This document shows, piece after piece, positions 4,549-11,417 of a stretch of 11,417 bases of DNA. The stretch is from Acidaminococcaceae bacterium (GTDB lineage Bacteria > Bacillota > Negativicutes > Acidaminococcales > Acidaminococcaceae): contig JAKSOM010000021.1 of the NCBI GenBank assembly GCA_024405585.1, positions 1 to 11,417 of the forward strand, given 5' to 3'. Positions within the stretch are counted from its first letter, which is position 1. The number at the start of each line of letters is the position of its first letter. Made by a program: the position numbers and the translations under genes. Below the pieces are notes generated by a model. It did no database searches. It saw only the letters and a program-made list of their open reading frames with translations, and was not told where the DNA came from.

Positions 4549-5996
4549 TACTTTTTCCTCGGTTTTTCATAATACAACGCACTGCCTCCCCGGCCCTTCA
4601 CAACTTCCGTCACAGGAATACCCAATTCCCGGGCAATAATCAGGGCCACCGTAGGTCCGCAAAAACTGCCCTGGCAGGGCCCCATCCCAGCCCGGCAGCG
4701 CCGCTTGACGCTGTCCACCGTGGTGGCCCCCACCAAACTGTGGATGGCATCCACAATTTCGCCCTCCGTCACGGTTTCGCAACGGCAGACCACCCGGCCG
4801 TAAAGTTTATTCTTCTTAATCAGTTCCTGCTTCTCCTCGTCAGTCATCCTCAAAAAAGGTTTCCTGCGAGGCAGGGCGGGCCTGAAATCGGTTTTCTTCT
4901 CAAATTTGGCCTCCCGCATCAAGTCCTCCACCACATATTCTGCGATGGCAGGGGCACTGGTGAGGCCGGGGGACTGGATCCCCGCCGCATTATAAAATCC
5001 CGGTACACCGGTTTTACCCAACACAAAATCCCCGGTGCTGGAGACGGCCCGGAGGCCGGCGAACTCCGTAAGAGTTTTGTGCAAAGGCAGATTCGGAATG
5101 AGCTTTTGGGCAGAACGGATGATTTCCTCCATGCCCTGTGCCGTCACGGACCTGTCCTCCCTGTCGTCCTGGTCATTGGCGTTTGGCCCTATGAACACAT
5201 TGCCATGAGTAGTGGTGCAAATCAAAATACCCTTGGATTTCTTCGTGGGAGTGGGAAAGACAATACCGTTCACCAATCGGTCGCTGACCGACTTTTCAAA
5301 AAGAATATATTCGCCCTTGCGGGGGGAAATGGTAAAGGTTTCATCCCCCGCCAAACGGGCAATCACATCACTATAAACTCCTGCCGCATTGACTACGTAA
5401 CGAGTTTTAATCACGCCCTGCCGGGTCTCCACACCGGCGATAACACCGTTTTCCTTGATAAAGCCCAAACATTCCGTATTACGCAGCACTTCCGCCCCGT
5501 TCTGCACGGCACACTCCGCAAAGGAAACGCAAGCGGTGAAGGGCCAAATGACTCCGGCGGAAGGGGCCCACAATGCCCCCACCACATTTTGCAGATTGGG
5601 TTCCTTCTCCCGAACCTCTTCAGCAGAAAGAATCTTCAACCCTTTCACTCCATTGGCCTCACCACGGGCCTGCAACTCCCTCACACTAGCCAGTTCCTCC
5701 TCATTGGTAGCCACCACCAGGGAACCGATCCAGCGGATGTCAAGATTCAAATCCTCTTCCAACTCATGAAAAAGTTCGTTTCCCCGCACATTGAGCCGAG
5801 CCTTATATGACCCCGTAGGGGCATCAAAACCCGCATGAAGAATGGCGGAGTTGGCCGCAGTGGTGCCCATGGCCACATCATGCTCCTTCTCAATAAGCAA
5901 AGCCCGCAATTTGTACTTGGAGAGTTCACGGAGGATGGCCGTACCCACAATACCGCCGCCAACCACCACCACATCCGCTTCCTTAAAATAATTCAT
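4548..5996 (-). CDS. GlpA/LhgO-like FAD-dependent oxidoreductase with C-terminal BFD-like [2Fe-2S] domain
   Basis: This 482-residue protein joins a DAO-type FAD oxidoreductase (about 1-370) to a BFD-like iron-sulphur domain (about 400-470). VVVVGGGIVGTAILREL (9-25) is the FAD-binding motif. GTTAANSAILHAGFD (44-58) and VVNAAGVYSDVIARLAGD (201-218) are typical of the glycerol-3-phosphate dehydrogenase / 2-hydroxyglutarate oxidase group. Cluster cysteines are C404 and C406 (CRC), C434, C441 and C446 within CRAGMGPCQGSFC. Related proteins oxidise glycerol 3-phosphate or 2-hydroxy acids, but the substrate cannot be read from sequence. The start lies 6 bases after the tatD stop with only a weak ribosome binding site, and the stop overlaps the next gene by one base. 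No glpK or glpF lies nearby to support a glycerol role. Confidence 0.85.
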   Translation of the reverse strand: MNYFKEADVVVVGGGIVGTAILRELSKYKLRALLIEKEHDVAMGTTAANSAILHAGFDAPTGSYKARLNVRGNELFHELEEDLNLDIRWIGSLVVATNEEELASVRELQARGEANGVKGLKILSAEEVREKEPNLQNVVGALWAPSAGVIWPFTACVSFAECAVQNGAEVLRNTECLGFIKENGVIAGVETRQGVIKTRYVVNAAGVYSDVIARLAGDETFTISPRKGEYILFEKSVSDRLVNGIVFPTPTKKSKGILICTTTHGNVFIGPNANDQDDREDRSVTAQGMEEIIRSAQKLIPNLPLHKTLTEFAGLRAVSSTGDFVLGKTGVPGFYNAAGIQSPGLTSAPAIAEYVVEDLMREAKFEKKTDFRPALPRRKPFLRMTDEEKQELIKKNKLYGRVVCRCETVTEGEIVDAIHSLVGATTVDSVKRRCRAGMGPCQGSFCGPTVALIIARELGIPVTEVVKGRGGSALYYEKPRKK

Positions 5997-6002
5997 CCGC
6001 TT

Positions 6003-6782
6003 CTATACCTTAATCTTATTGAATAACCGCAGAGTGTTCTCCGTGGTTGTTGCCACCAATTCATCATAATCCACACCCAGCACCAGGGCCGCATTCCAAG
6101 CCGTATATTCCGTATAGGCCGGGTTGTTCCGCTTGCCCCGCATGGGAACGGGGGCCAGATAGGGGGAATCCGTCTCAAAGAGCACCAGCTCCCTGGGAAC
6201 CCAACCCAGCACCTCCCTGGTCTTTTGGGAATTCTTATAGGTGCTGGTACCGCCGAACCCGAAGTAGAACCCCATCTTGGCCAGTACCTTGGCCATCTCC
6301 AAACTGCCGCTGTAGCAATGAAACACACCCCGTACACCCTTGATTTCATTTTGAAAAATCTTCATGGTGTCACCATGGGCTTCCCTGTCGTGGAAAATGA
6401 AGGGCAAATCCAGTTGTTTCGCCAAATCCAACTGCTCCAGTACAATCTTTTTCTGCACTGCCGGGGGCTCGTTCTCCAGCCAATAATAATCCAACCCGAT
6501 CTCACCGATGGCCACCACCTTGGGTTCCTGGGCCCATTGGGCCATCCGCTGCAAATAGTCCTTGGGAATACCCTTCAGATTCTCTGGATGCCAGCCCACC
6601 GCCGCCCAAATATGGGGAAACTTTTTCGCCAGGGCCACCGCCACCCCGTTGGCATGCAAATCAATCCCCGGGTCGATTACCCCGCCCAACGTCCTGCCCA
6701 ACTCTTCACAGAGTTGCAGCCGGTCATTATTGAACTGGGGGTCATCCAGATGGGCATGGGTATCCCACAACTTGACACTCAT
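6003..6782 (-). CDS. tatD: TatD-family metal-dependent deoxyribonuclease
   Basis: A 259-residue TIM-barrel hydrolase, family length, with the expected metal-site motifs in order: DTHAHLDD (H9 and H11), GEIGLDY (E94), FHDREA (H131), FHCYSG (H155) and ETDSPYLAP (D205). Family members are 3'-5' DNases implicated in DNA repair and turnover of damaged DNA; the exact substrate here is inferred. The start overlaps the stop of the metG C-terminal gene by 4 bases (ATGA) and has no clear ribosome binding site, so translation probably depends on coupling. Position directly after metG is conserved in many Firmicutes. Confidence 0.95.
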   Translation of the reverse strand: MSVKLWDTHAHLDDPQFNNDRLQLCEELGRTLGGVIDPGIDLHANGVAVALAKKFPHIWAAVGWHPENLKGIPKDYLQRMAQWAQEPKVVAIGEIGLDYYWLENEPPAVQKKIVLEQLDLAKQLDLPFIFHDREAHGDTMKIFQNEIKGVRGVFHCYSGSLEMAKVLAKMGFYFGFGGTSTYKNSQKTREVLGWVPRELVLFETDSPYLAPVPMRGKRNNPAYTEYTAWNAALVLGVDYDELVATTTENTLRLFNKIKV

Positions 6783-7114
6783 TTTACTTTGGAACCGGAA
6801 GCCATATCCGGGGCGTCCGCCAGCACCAAATGCCCGTTGCCGTCACTGGCCGCCAACAGCATGCCCTTGCTCTCGATGCCCCGCAATTTGGCCGGCTTCA
6901 GATTAGCAATGACAATCACATTGCGGCCCACCAGCTGTTCAGCAGTATAGTACTGGGCAATACCGCTGACAATGGTCCGCACATCGCTGCCTATCTCCAC
7001 AGACAGTTTCATCAATTTATCGGTTTTGGGCACCTTCTCCGCCGTGAGAATCTTGCCCACCCTGAGATCCAATTTTTCAAAATCGGTTATTTCGATTTCC
7101 GGCTTGAACTCCAT
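6779..7114 (-). CDS. Detached C-terminal tRNA-binding (EMAP/Trbp111-like) domain of methionyl-tRNA synthetase
   Basis: A 111-residue OB-fold tRNA-binding domain: EITDFEKLDLRVGKILTAEKVPKTDKLMKLSVEIG, shown here in parts as DFEKLDLRVG, AEKVPKTDKLMKL, RTIVSGIAQYY, GRNVIVIANLKPAKLRG and ESKGMLLAASD, all family signatures. In many bacteria this is the last part of MetRS and supports dimerisation and tRNA binding. Here its ATG is in the same reading frame as metG, six codons after the metG TAG, with nothing but coding-like linker between. No ribosome binding site precedes the ATG. It may be made by reinitiation or stop read-through, or the split may be a recent mutation. The 3' end overlaps tatD by 4 bases. 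Confidence 0.85.
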   Translation of the reverse strand: MEFKPEIEITDFEKLDLRVGKILTAEKVPKTDKLMKLSVEIGSDVRTIVSGIAQYYTAEQLVGRNVIVIANLKPAKLRGIESKGMLLAASDGNGHLVLADAPDMASGSKVK

Positions 7115-7129
7115 GACAGGTTTGGACGG

Positions 7130-8710
7130 CTAGACCGGAACTGTCGGCACATATTTCTTGCCGCCGATAATAGTGTTGCCATCCTTATCCACCTCAATAC
7201 GGGGATAGAGGGGCTCACCCTTCACAACCCTGGTGCCCTCCGCCAAACCTCCCCACCGGGCATCCTGCAAACGCAAAGGAGTTTCCCCCAATCCCAATTG
7301 TGCAAAAATCTTCGGTGCGGCCTGGGGAATATAGGGCTCCACCATAATGGCCACCAGACGCAGGCACTCCGCCAAATTGTACATTACCGTTTCCAGCCGT
7401 TCCTTCTTGGCCTCATCCTTGGCCAAAACCCAGGGAGCGGTTTCATCAATATATTTGTTGGCCCTGCCGATAAGATTCCACACCGTCTTTACGGCGGAGG
7501 TAATATCCATGGCATCCATCTTGGCGGTGTAATCCGCCACCGTATCAGCAGCCACCCTAATCAAATCCTCGTCCAAGGCGTCACCCGCCTTGGCGTTACG
7601 TACTGCACCCCCATGATACTTGATAATCATAGCCACAGTACGGTTCAGCAAATTGCCTAAATCATTGGCCAAATCCGCATTGGTACGCTGAATCAGGGCA
7701 TCCCGACTGAAATTGCCGTCATGTCCCAGGTTGATTTCCCTTAAGAGGAAATAACGGATGGCATCGGAGCCGAACTCATCAATCAACCCCAGGGGGTCAA
7801 TCACATTGCCCAGGGACTTGGACATCTTGGTCCCGTCCACCACCAGCCAGCCGTGGCCATAAACCTTCTTTGGCATCTCCACACCCATGGCATGCAGCAT
7901 AATGGGCCAAATAATGCTGTGGAAACGCACAATCTCCTTGCCCACCAAATGCAAATCCGCAGGCCAGAAACGATTGAAGAAGGCATCATCCACCCCGTAC
8001 TTGATACCGGTCAAATAATTCAGCAAAGCGTCAAACCAAACATACACCACATGCCTGGGGTCAAAGGGAACGGGAATGCCCCAATCAAAGGTGGTGCGGG
8101 TAATACACAAATCATCCAACCCCTGCTTAACGAAATTAATCATTTCGTTGCGGCGGCTCTCCGGCTGAATGAAGTCAGGATTCTTATCAATGAAATCCAG
8201 CCACCAGTCGGCATACTTGCTCATCTTGAAGAAATAGGATTCCTCCTGCATCTTCTCCACGGGCCTGTGACAATCCGGGCAGCAGCCCTTCTCATCCAAC
8301 TGCCGCTCCAACCAGTAACTTTCGCAGGGCACACAATAAAGCCCTTCGTAATTCTTCTTGTAAATATCCCCCTGGTCGTAAATCTTCTGCAGGGCGTCCT
8401 GAACAACCTTGTGATGCCGCTCCTCACTGGTCCGGATGAAATCATCATTACTGATATTCAGTTCCTTCCACAACAACTTGAAATTGGCGATAATGGCATC
8501 CACATACTGGATGGGGGTTACCCCCTTCTCCGCCGCCTTCCGCTGAATCTTCAACCCGTGCTCGTCGCTGCCCGTCAAAAAGAAGGTGTCATCCCCTTTC
8601 AGACGGTGATAACGTGCCAAAGCGTCCGCAACTGTAGTGCAGTAAGCGTGACCGATATGCAGCTTGTCACTGGGATAATAAATTGGTGTAGTAATATAAA
8701 ACTTGCCCAT
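7130..8710 (-). CDS. metG: Methionyl-tRNA synthetase, catalytic and anticodon-binding parts
   Basis: MetRS charges tRNA-Met. The 526-residue protein starts with FYITTPIYYPSDKLHIGH (HIGH at 18-21), has a knuckle with C126-x2-C129 and C143/C144-C147 that can hold one zinc, and KMSKS at 295-299. The alpha-helical anticodon-binding domain follows (about 360-500), with NRTVAMI and INETAPW-like KYIDETAPWVLAKDE. The ATG at 8708-8710 has AAAGGA about 6 bases upstream. A GTG at 8728 overlapping the esterase stop would add six residues but has no advantage. It ends in TAG (7130-7132) at the linker where one-piece MetRS proteins continue into the tRNA-binding domain, which follows in frame as a separate gene. 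Confidence 0.95.
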   Translation of the reverse strand: MGKFYITTPIYYPSDKLHIGHAYCTTVADALARYHRLKGDDTFFLTGSDEHGLKIQRKAAEKGVTPIQYVDAIIANFKLLWKELNISNDDFIRTSEERHHKVVQDALQKIYDQGDIYKKNYEGLYCVPCESYWLERQLDEKGCCPDCHRPVEKMQEESYFFKMSKYADWWLDFIDKNPDFIQPESRRNEMINFVKQGLDDLCITRTTFDWGIPVPFDPRHVVYVWFDALLNYLTGIKYGVDDAFFNRFWPADLHLVGKEIVRFHSIIWPIMLHAMGVEMPKKVYGHGWLVVDGTKMSKSLGNVIDPLGLIDEFGSDAIRYFLLREINLGHDGNFSRDALIQRTNADLANDLGNLLNRTVAMIIKYHGGAVRNAKAGDALDEDLIRVAADTVADYTAKMDAMDITSAVKTVWNLIGRANKYIDETAPWVLAKDEAKKERLETVMYNLAECLRLVAIMVEPYIPQAAPKIFAQLGLGETPLRLQDARWGGLAEGTRVVKGEPLYPRIEVDKDGNTIIGGKKYVPTVPV

Positions 8711-8727
8711 TTTCTTTCCTTTCTCCA

Positions 8728-10461
8728 CTATCTTTTCTTTTCCAATTCCATTGCCCGTCTCATAAATTCCGCAATAGTTCCGGGATATTTGGCTTCAACA
8801 GCAGGGAAATGGGACGCCACTCTGTCCACATATCTGACTTTCGGACTCTTTTTCATCAGGTTCAGAGCCGCCTCCACCCTGCCGCCTTCCGGGTTTTTCT
8901 CCACACGTAATTTTTCCCCAACATCAAATATCATTTTATAACGGGTACTATTGTCATAAACCGGCCATTCATAACCCTCAATGGACGGGTTCCCGGTCTT
9001 ACAGAAGTTGGCAATCATTTTCTGCATTTTCAAGGACAACTCCACCTCTTCCGGCGTACCAAGCCCGCATTTGCCGTCAAAATTGCCAAAGAAATAGAAA
9101 CAGTCAACACCATGGGCGGCCCCCAATTTGGCCTGAGGCCCGTCATAACTCGCATCAAAAGTATAGGAATAACCGGTACCGCCGTTTTTGGCATGTTCGC
9201 TTGCCTGATAAGTATTGCAAATGGCCAAAGTGAAATCATTAGCAAACTGACGGTAAATATCCCTTCCGAAATATCCCAACTTCTTCAGTTCCTCAACATA
9301 AGCTGACAACGCCCTCCCGGCTGCAGGGTTAGCGTCCTCCCGCACTTTACAGAAAACATCCTCACAAATACCGTCATAAAGTACGTCCATATCCAAAAGA
9401 GCCGTCCGATAATAAGCAAACTCATTTGAAGTATGGCCCTGCATCACTACTATATTTTTCGTATCCCCCCGTTCCCAACGTGCAAAAGGATCCGCACTAA
9501 AATTTTCATCAGCCACACAATGATGATAGTAATCTTGGCCGCCGTTAATCCACCATTCTCTTAATTTCTCAAAAGGTACTTGTTGCAATTCCGCCACCGT
9601 TTGGCAGCCAAAATCCCTTTTTAACGCTTCCGGCAATGCCTTGGTACTTTCCAAAGTGGCCGCCTGATTAACCCCTCCGCTCATGGGAATGGCTTTTTGG
9701 AAATATTTTCTTGCTTCCGGCAAAATACACAACATGGAGACGGAACCGCCCCCTGCGGACTCACCGGAAATTGTCACATTCTTCGGGTCACCGCCACACG
9801 CCGCAATGTTTTTCTTAATCCAACGCAATGCCTGCAATTGGTCAAACAAACCGTTGTTCACGGACCCTTTAAAATCTTTGCCGTCAGGGAAAGAAGACAA
9901 ATTAATCTGCCCCAACATGCCTGTACGGTAAGTGATTGTAACCAGCATCACATCCGGATTGTTATGGGCAAAATTAAAACCGTTGTACAAGGGGTCACAA
10001 GTACCGCCGGACACCCAGCCGCCACCGTGTATAAAGACCAAAACAGGTTTCTTTTTGCCGCCGTTAACATTACTCCAGATGTTCAAACACAATATATCGT
10101 CACCCTGCTCATACAAAGACGACAATTCATGTTCATCCGCACCCTGCATATTGGACTTGCCGAAATGATAGGCCCCATAAACTTGTTTTGATTTTTCCGG
10201 GTCAGTGGCTTTTCTGAAACGGTTGGCACCCACCGGCTGTTTTGCGTAAGGAATACCCTTCCACACGCACACATCACCCTGCCTGCGACCCACAAAAGTT
10301 CCGTTTTGGCATTTGGCTGCCAAACCTTCATCATACTGACCTTTTTGCAAAACCTGATTAGTAGCATACTTCTCCACCACAAACGGCTTGCCCACATTAG
10401 CCAAACCCTCTGCGGTACACATAAGCCCTGCCAACAGTACACCCAACATAACTTTTTTCAT
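8728..10461 (-). CDS. Secreted type-B carboxylesterase
   Basis: A 577-residue alpha/beta hydrolase of the carboxylesterase type-B family, predicted to cleave carboxylic esters outside the cytoplasm. The signal peptide is KK plus hydrophobic VMLGVLLAGLM, with likely cleavage after GLA (21). GIPYAKQPVG (69-78) is the family N-terminal signature. HGGG (145-148) forms the oxyanion hole. GESAGG gives the nucleophile S235. Likely partners are E347 (SNEF) and H450 (AHGVD). All three catalytic residues are present, so it should be active. About 15 cysteines are scattered through the mature part. GAGGAG precedes the ATG by 9 bases and lies inside the last codons of rsmI, 6 bases apart. The natural substrate is unknown. 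An esterase between rsmI and metG is not the usual arrangement. Confidence 0.92.
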   Translation of the reverse strand: MKKVMLGVLLAGLMCTAEGLANVGKPFVVEKYATNQVLQKGQYDEGLAAKCQNGTFVGRRQGDVCVWKGIPYAKQPVGANRFRKATDPEKSKQVYGAYHFGKSNMQGADEHELSSLYEQGDDILCLNIWSNVNGGKKKPVLVFIHGGGWVSGGTCDPLYNGFNFAHNNPDVMLVTITYRTGMLGQINLSSFPDGKDFKGSVNNGLFDQLQALRWIKKNIAACGGDPKNVTISGESAGGGSVSMLCILPEARKYFQKAIPMSGGVNQAATLESTKALPEALKRDFGCQTVAELQQVPFEKLREWWINGGQDYYHHCVADENFSADPFARWERGDTKNIVVMQGHTSNEFAYYRTALLDMDVLYDGICEDVFCKVREDANPAAGRALSAYVEELKKLGYFGRDIYRQFANDFTLAICNTYQASEHAKNGGTGYSYTFDASYDGPQAKLGAAHGVDCFYFFGNFDGKCGLGTPEEVELSLKMQKMIANFCKTGNPSIEGYEWPVYDNSTRYKMIFDVGEKLRVEKNPEGGRVEAALNLMKKSPKVRYVDRVASHFPAVEAKYPGTIAEFMRRAMELEKKR

Positions 10462-10467
10462 ACCGAA

Positions 10468-11325
10468 TTACTCCTCTCTCTGTTTTTTAATCAGTTCATT
10501 ATATATTTCCCGCTTGGAAACCTTATACTTCGCTGCCACTTCAGCCGCCGCATCCTTCACAGAATAACCGTTATCTAATAGATTTTTGGCATTATCTACT
10601 AGATAATCCATATTTTTATCTGAATTATCTACACTTTCCGGCGGTGCCACCAGCAAAACAAACTCCCCCCGAATCTGTTCCTGCCCCTCCAAATGTTCCA
10701 ACGCCTCCGCCACAGTGCCACGCCAAAACTCCTCATGAACTTTGGTCAGTTCCCGTGCCAGGCAACACCGGCGCTTGGCAAAATGTTTTGCCAAATCCCC
10801 CACCACTTCCTTCACCCGGTGGGGGGCTTCATAAAAAATCAAAGTGGCGGCAACATCGGCCAATCTTTCAATCTCTTCCCGACGCTTCTTCCCGGTTTTC
10901 GGCAAAAAACCCACAAAATGAAAGGGCTGGGTGGACAACCCGGAAGCAATCAAAGCCGTCAGGGCCGCATTGGGCCCCGGCACCGGCACCACAACTATTC
11001 CCCGGGAAATACACTTCTTCGCCAAATCCGCCCCCGGGTCAGCAATGCCGGGCAAACCCGCATCGCTAACCAAAGCCACCTTCCTGCCGGACTGCAACTC
11101 CCCCAACAGAAAATCCCCCTGAGCGACTTTCGTATGTTCATCGTAACGGACCAATCTCTTTTTAATTCCAAAATGATTCAGCAACTCCAAAGTATGGCGG
11201 GTGTCCTCCGCAGCAACCAAATCCGCAGAACGGAGAACTTCCAAAGCCCGGGGGCTCATATCCCCCAAATTGCCGATGGGCGTACCCACCAAATAAAGTG
11301 TGCCAAAACTACTCTGACAAATCAT
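10468..11325 (-). CDS. rsmI: 16S rRNA (cytidine1402-2'-O)-methyltransferase
   Basis: RsmI adds the 2'-O-methyl group to C1402 of 16S rRNA, at the decoding centre, using S-adenosylmethionine. The 285-residue protein has the tetrapyrrole-methylase fold with family motifs GTPIGNLGD (14-22), EDTR (40-43), VSDAGLPGIADPG (86-98), PVPGPNA (114-120) and FYEAPHR. A short helix-turn-helix-like tail (about 238-285, with YSVKDAAAEVAAKYKVSKREIY) is common in this family. The ATG at 11323-11325 has AAGGG 5 bases upstream. It lies 21 bases after the stop of the partial upstream gene and 6 bases before the esterase. Confidence 0.96.
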   Translation of the reverse strand: MICQSSFGTLYLVGTPIGNLGDMSPRALEVLRSADLVAAEDTRHTLELLNHFGIKKRLVRYDEHTKVAQGDFLLGELQSGRKVALVSDAGLPGIADPGADLAKKCISRGIVVVPVPGPNAALTALIASGLSTQPFHFVGFLPKTGKKRREEIERLADVAATLIFYEAPHRVKEVVGDLAKHFAKRRCCLARELTKVHEEFWRGTVAEALEHLEGQEQIRGEFVLLVAPPESVDNSDKNMDYLVDNAKNLLDNGYSVKDAAAEVAAKYKVSKREIYNELIKKQREE

Positions 11326-11346
11326 CTAAGCCCTTTTTCCCACGTC

Positions 11347-11417
11347 TCAACCATATATAACTACACCTTCCCGTGCAATATTATCCAACAAGGACTGCTT
11401 TATTTTGGTATATTTGT
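11347..11417 (-). CDS. C-terminal end of an upstream gene, perhaps a nucleotidyltransferase
   Basis: Reading down from 11415, one frame gives 22 codons ending in TGA at 11349-11347, translating to KYTKIKQSLLDNI followed by AREGVVIYG. The other two frames stop earlier. The ending IAREGVVIYG resembles the last residues of small MNT/KNTase-type nucleotidyltransferase domain proteins, which often end in a REGxVLYG-like strand, but 22 residues are too few for a firm call. It is in the same direction and 21 bases before rsmI, so it is likely the previous gene of the same operon. The rest lies outside the window. Confidence 0.45.
   Translation of the reverse strand, partial: KYTKIKQSLLDNIAREGVVIYG

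Noticed and set aside
4740..5810. 356-codon + strand frame opposite the GlpA-like gene
   Set aside because: Shadow frame; the - strand product has full family motifs.
7853..8941. 362-codon + strand frame opposite metG and the esterase end
   Set aside because: Shadow frame spanning two real genes on the other strand.
10591..10607. Perfect palindrome ATTATCTA-C-TAGATAAT and several TTATCT repeats
   Set aside because: It lies inside rsmI and is explained by repeated Asp-Asn codons (GAT AAT) in the C-terminal linker; no sign of a separate element.
1..11417. CRISPR array, insertion sequence, phage or defence island
   Set aside because: No spaced direct repeats, transposase, integrase or known defence proteins seen on either strand.

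Overview
The window looks like chromosomal DNA from a low-to-mid GC anaerobe of the Firmicutes lineage. The best guess is a diderm Negativicute such as an Acidaminococcales relative. That guess rests on rpsF-ssb-rpsR and rsmI-metG-tatD gene orders, strong GGAGG-type ribosome binding sites and the protein flavour; no 16S rRNA is present to confirm it. I see no CRISPR array, insertion sequence, phage gene or defence locus. Most of the DNA is ordinary housekeeping sequence; the interest is in a few details.

Layout, left to right. Positions 1-361 are read on the + strand: the 3' part of a tRNA-Val(UAC), an intrinsic terminator, a 68-residue two-helix membrane protein, and a strong bidirectional terminator. 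Everything after that is on the - strand, so transcription runs from high to low coordinates. Positions 1505-366 hold the rpsF-ssb-rpsR operon with its own sigma-A promoter and a 5' leader that folds like the S6:S18 autoregulatory motif. Positions 2626-1505 hold a divergent, shortened relative of tagaturonate/fructuronate epimerase UxaE with its own promoter. Positions 2627-3021 are a gene-free, AT-rich stretch with a 15-bp palindrome and a cluster of DnaA-box-like 9-mers. Positions 3492-3022 encode a bactofilin with its own promoter and terminator.

Positions 11417-3577 form one long tightly packed block. It contains the tail of an unidentified gene (perhaps a nucleotidyltransferase), rsmI, a secreted type-B carboxylesterase, metG, the separated C-terminal tRNA-binding domain of metG, tatD, a GlpA/LhgO-like FAD oxidoreductase with a BFD-like 2Fe-2S domain, and its pyridine-nucleotide oxidoreductase partner. 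Measured from the preferred starts, gaps are 21 bp or less and several genes overlap, so this is probably one operon mixing translation functions (16S rRNA methylation, Met-tRNA charging) with an esterase and a flavin redox pair.

The most unusual observations are: (1) a single in-frame TAG that splits metG from its C-terminal domain, with no ribosome binding site for the downstream part; (2) a UxaE-like protein that keeps the fold signatures but appears to have lost the metal/catalytic residues; (3) the DnaA-box cluster inside the gene-free stretch; (4) C instead of the near-universal U at position 33 of the tRNA-Val anticodon loop; (5) the rpsF promoter nested inside the terminator-like inverted repeat of the gene before it.
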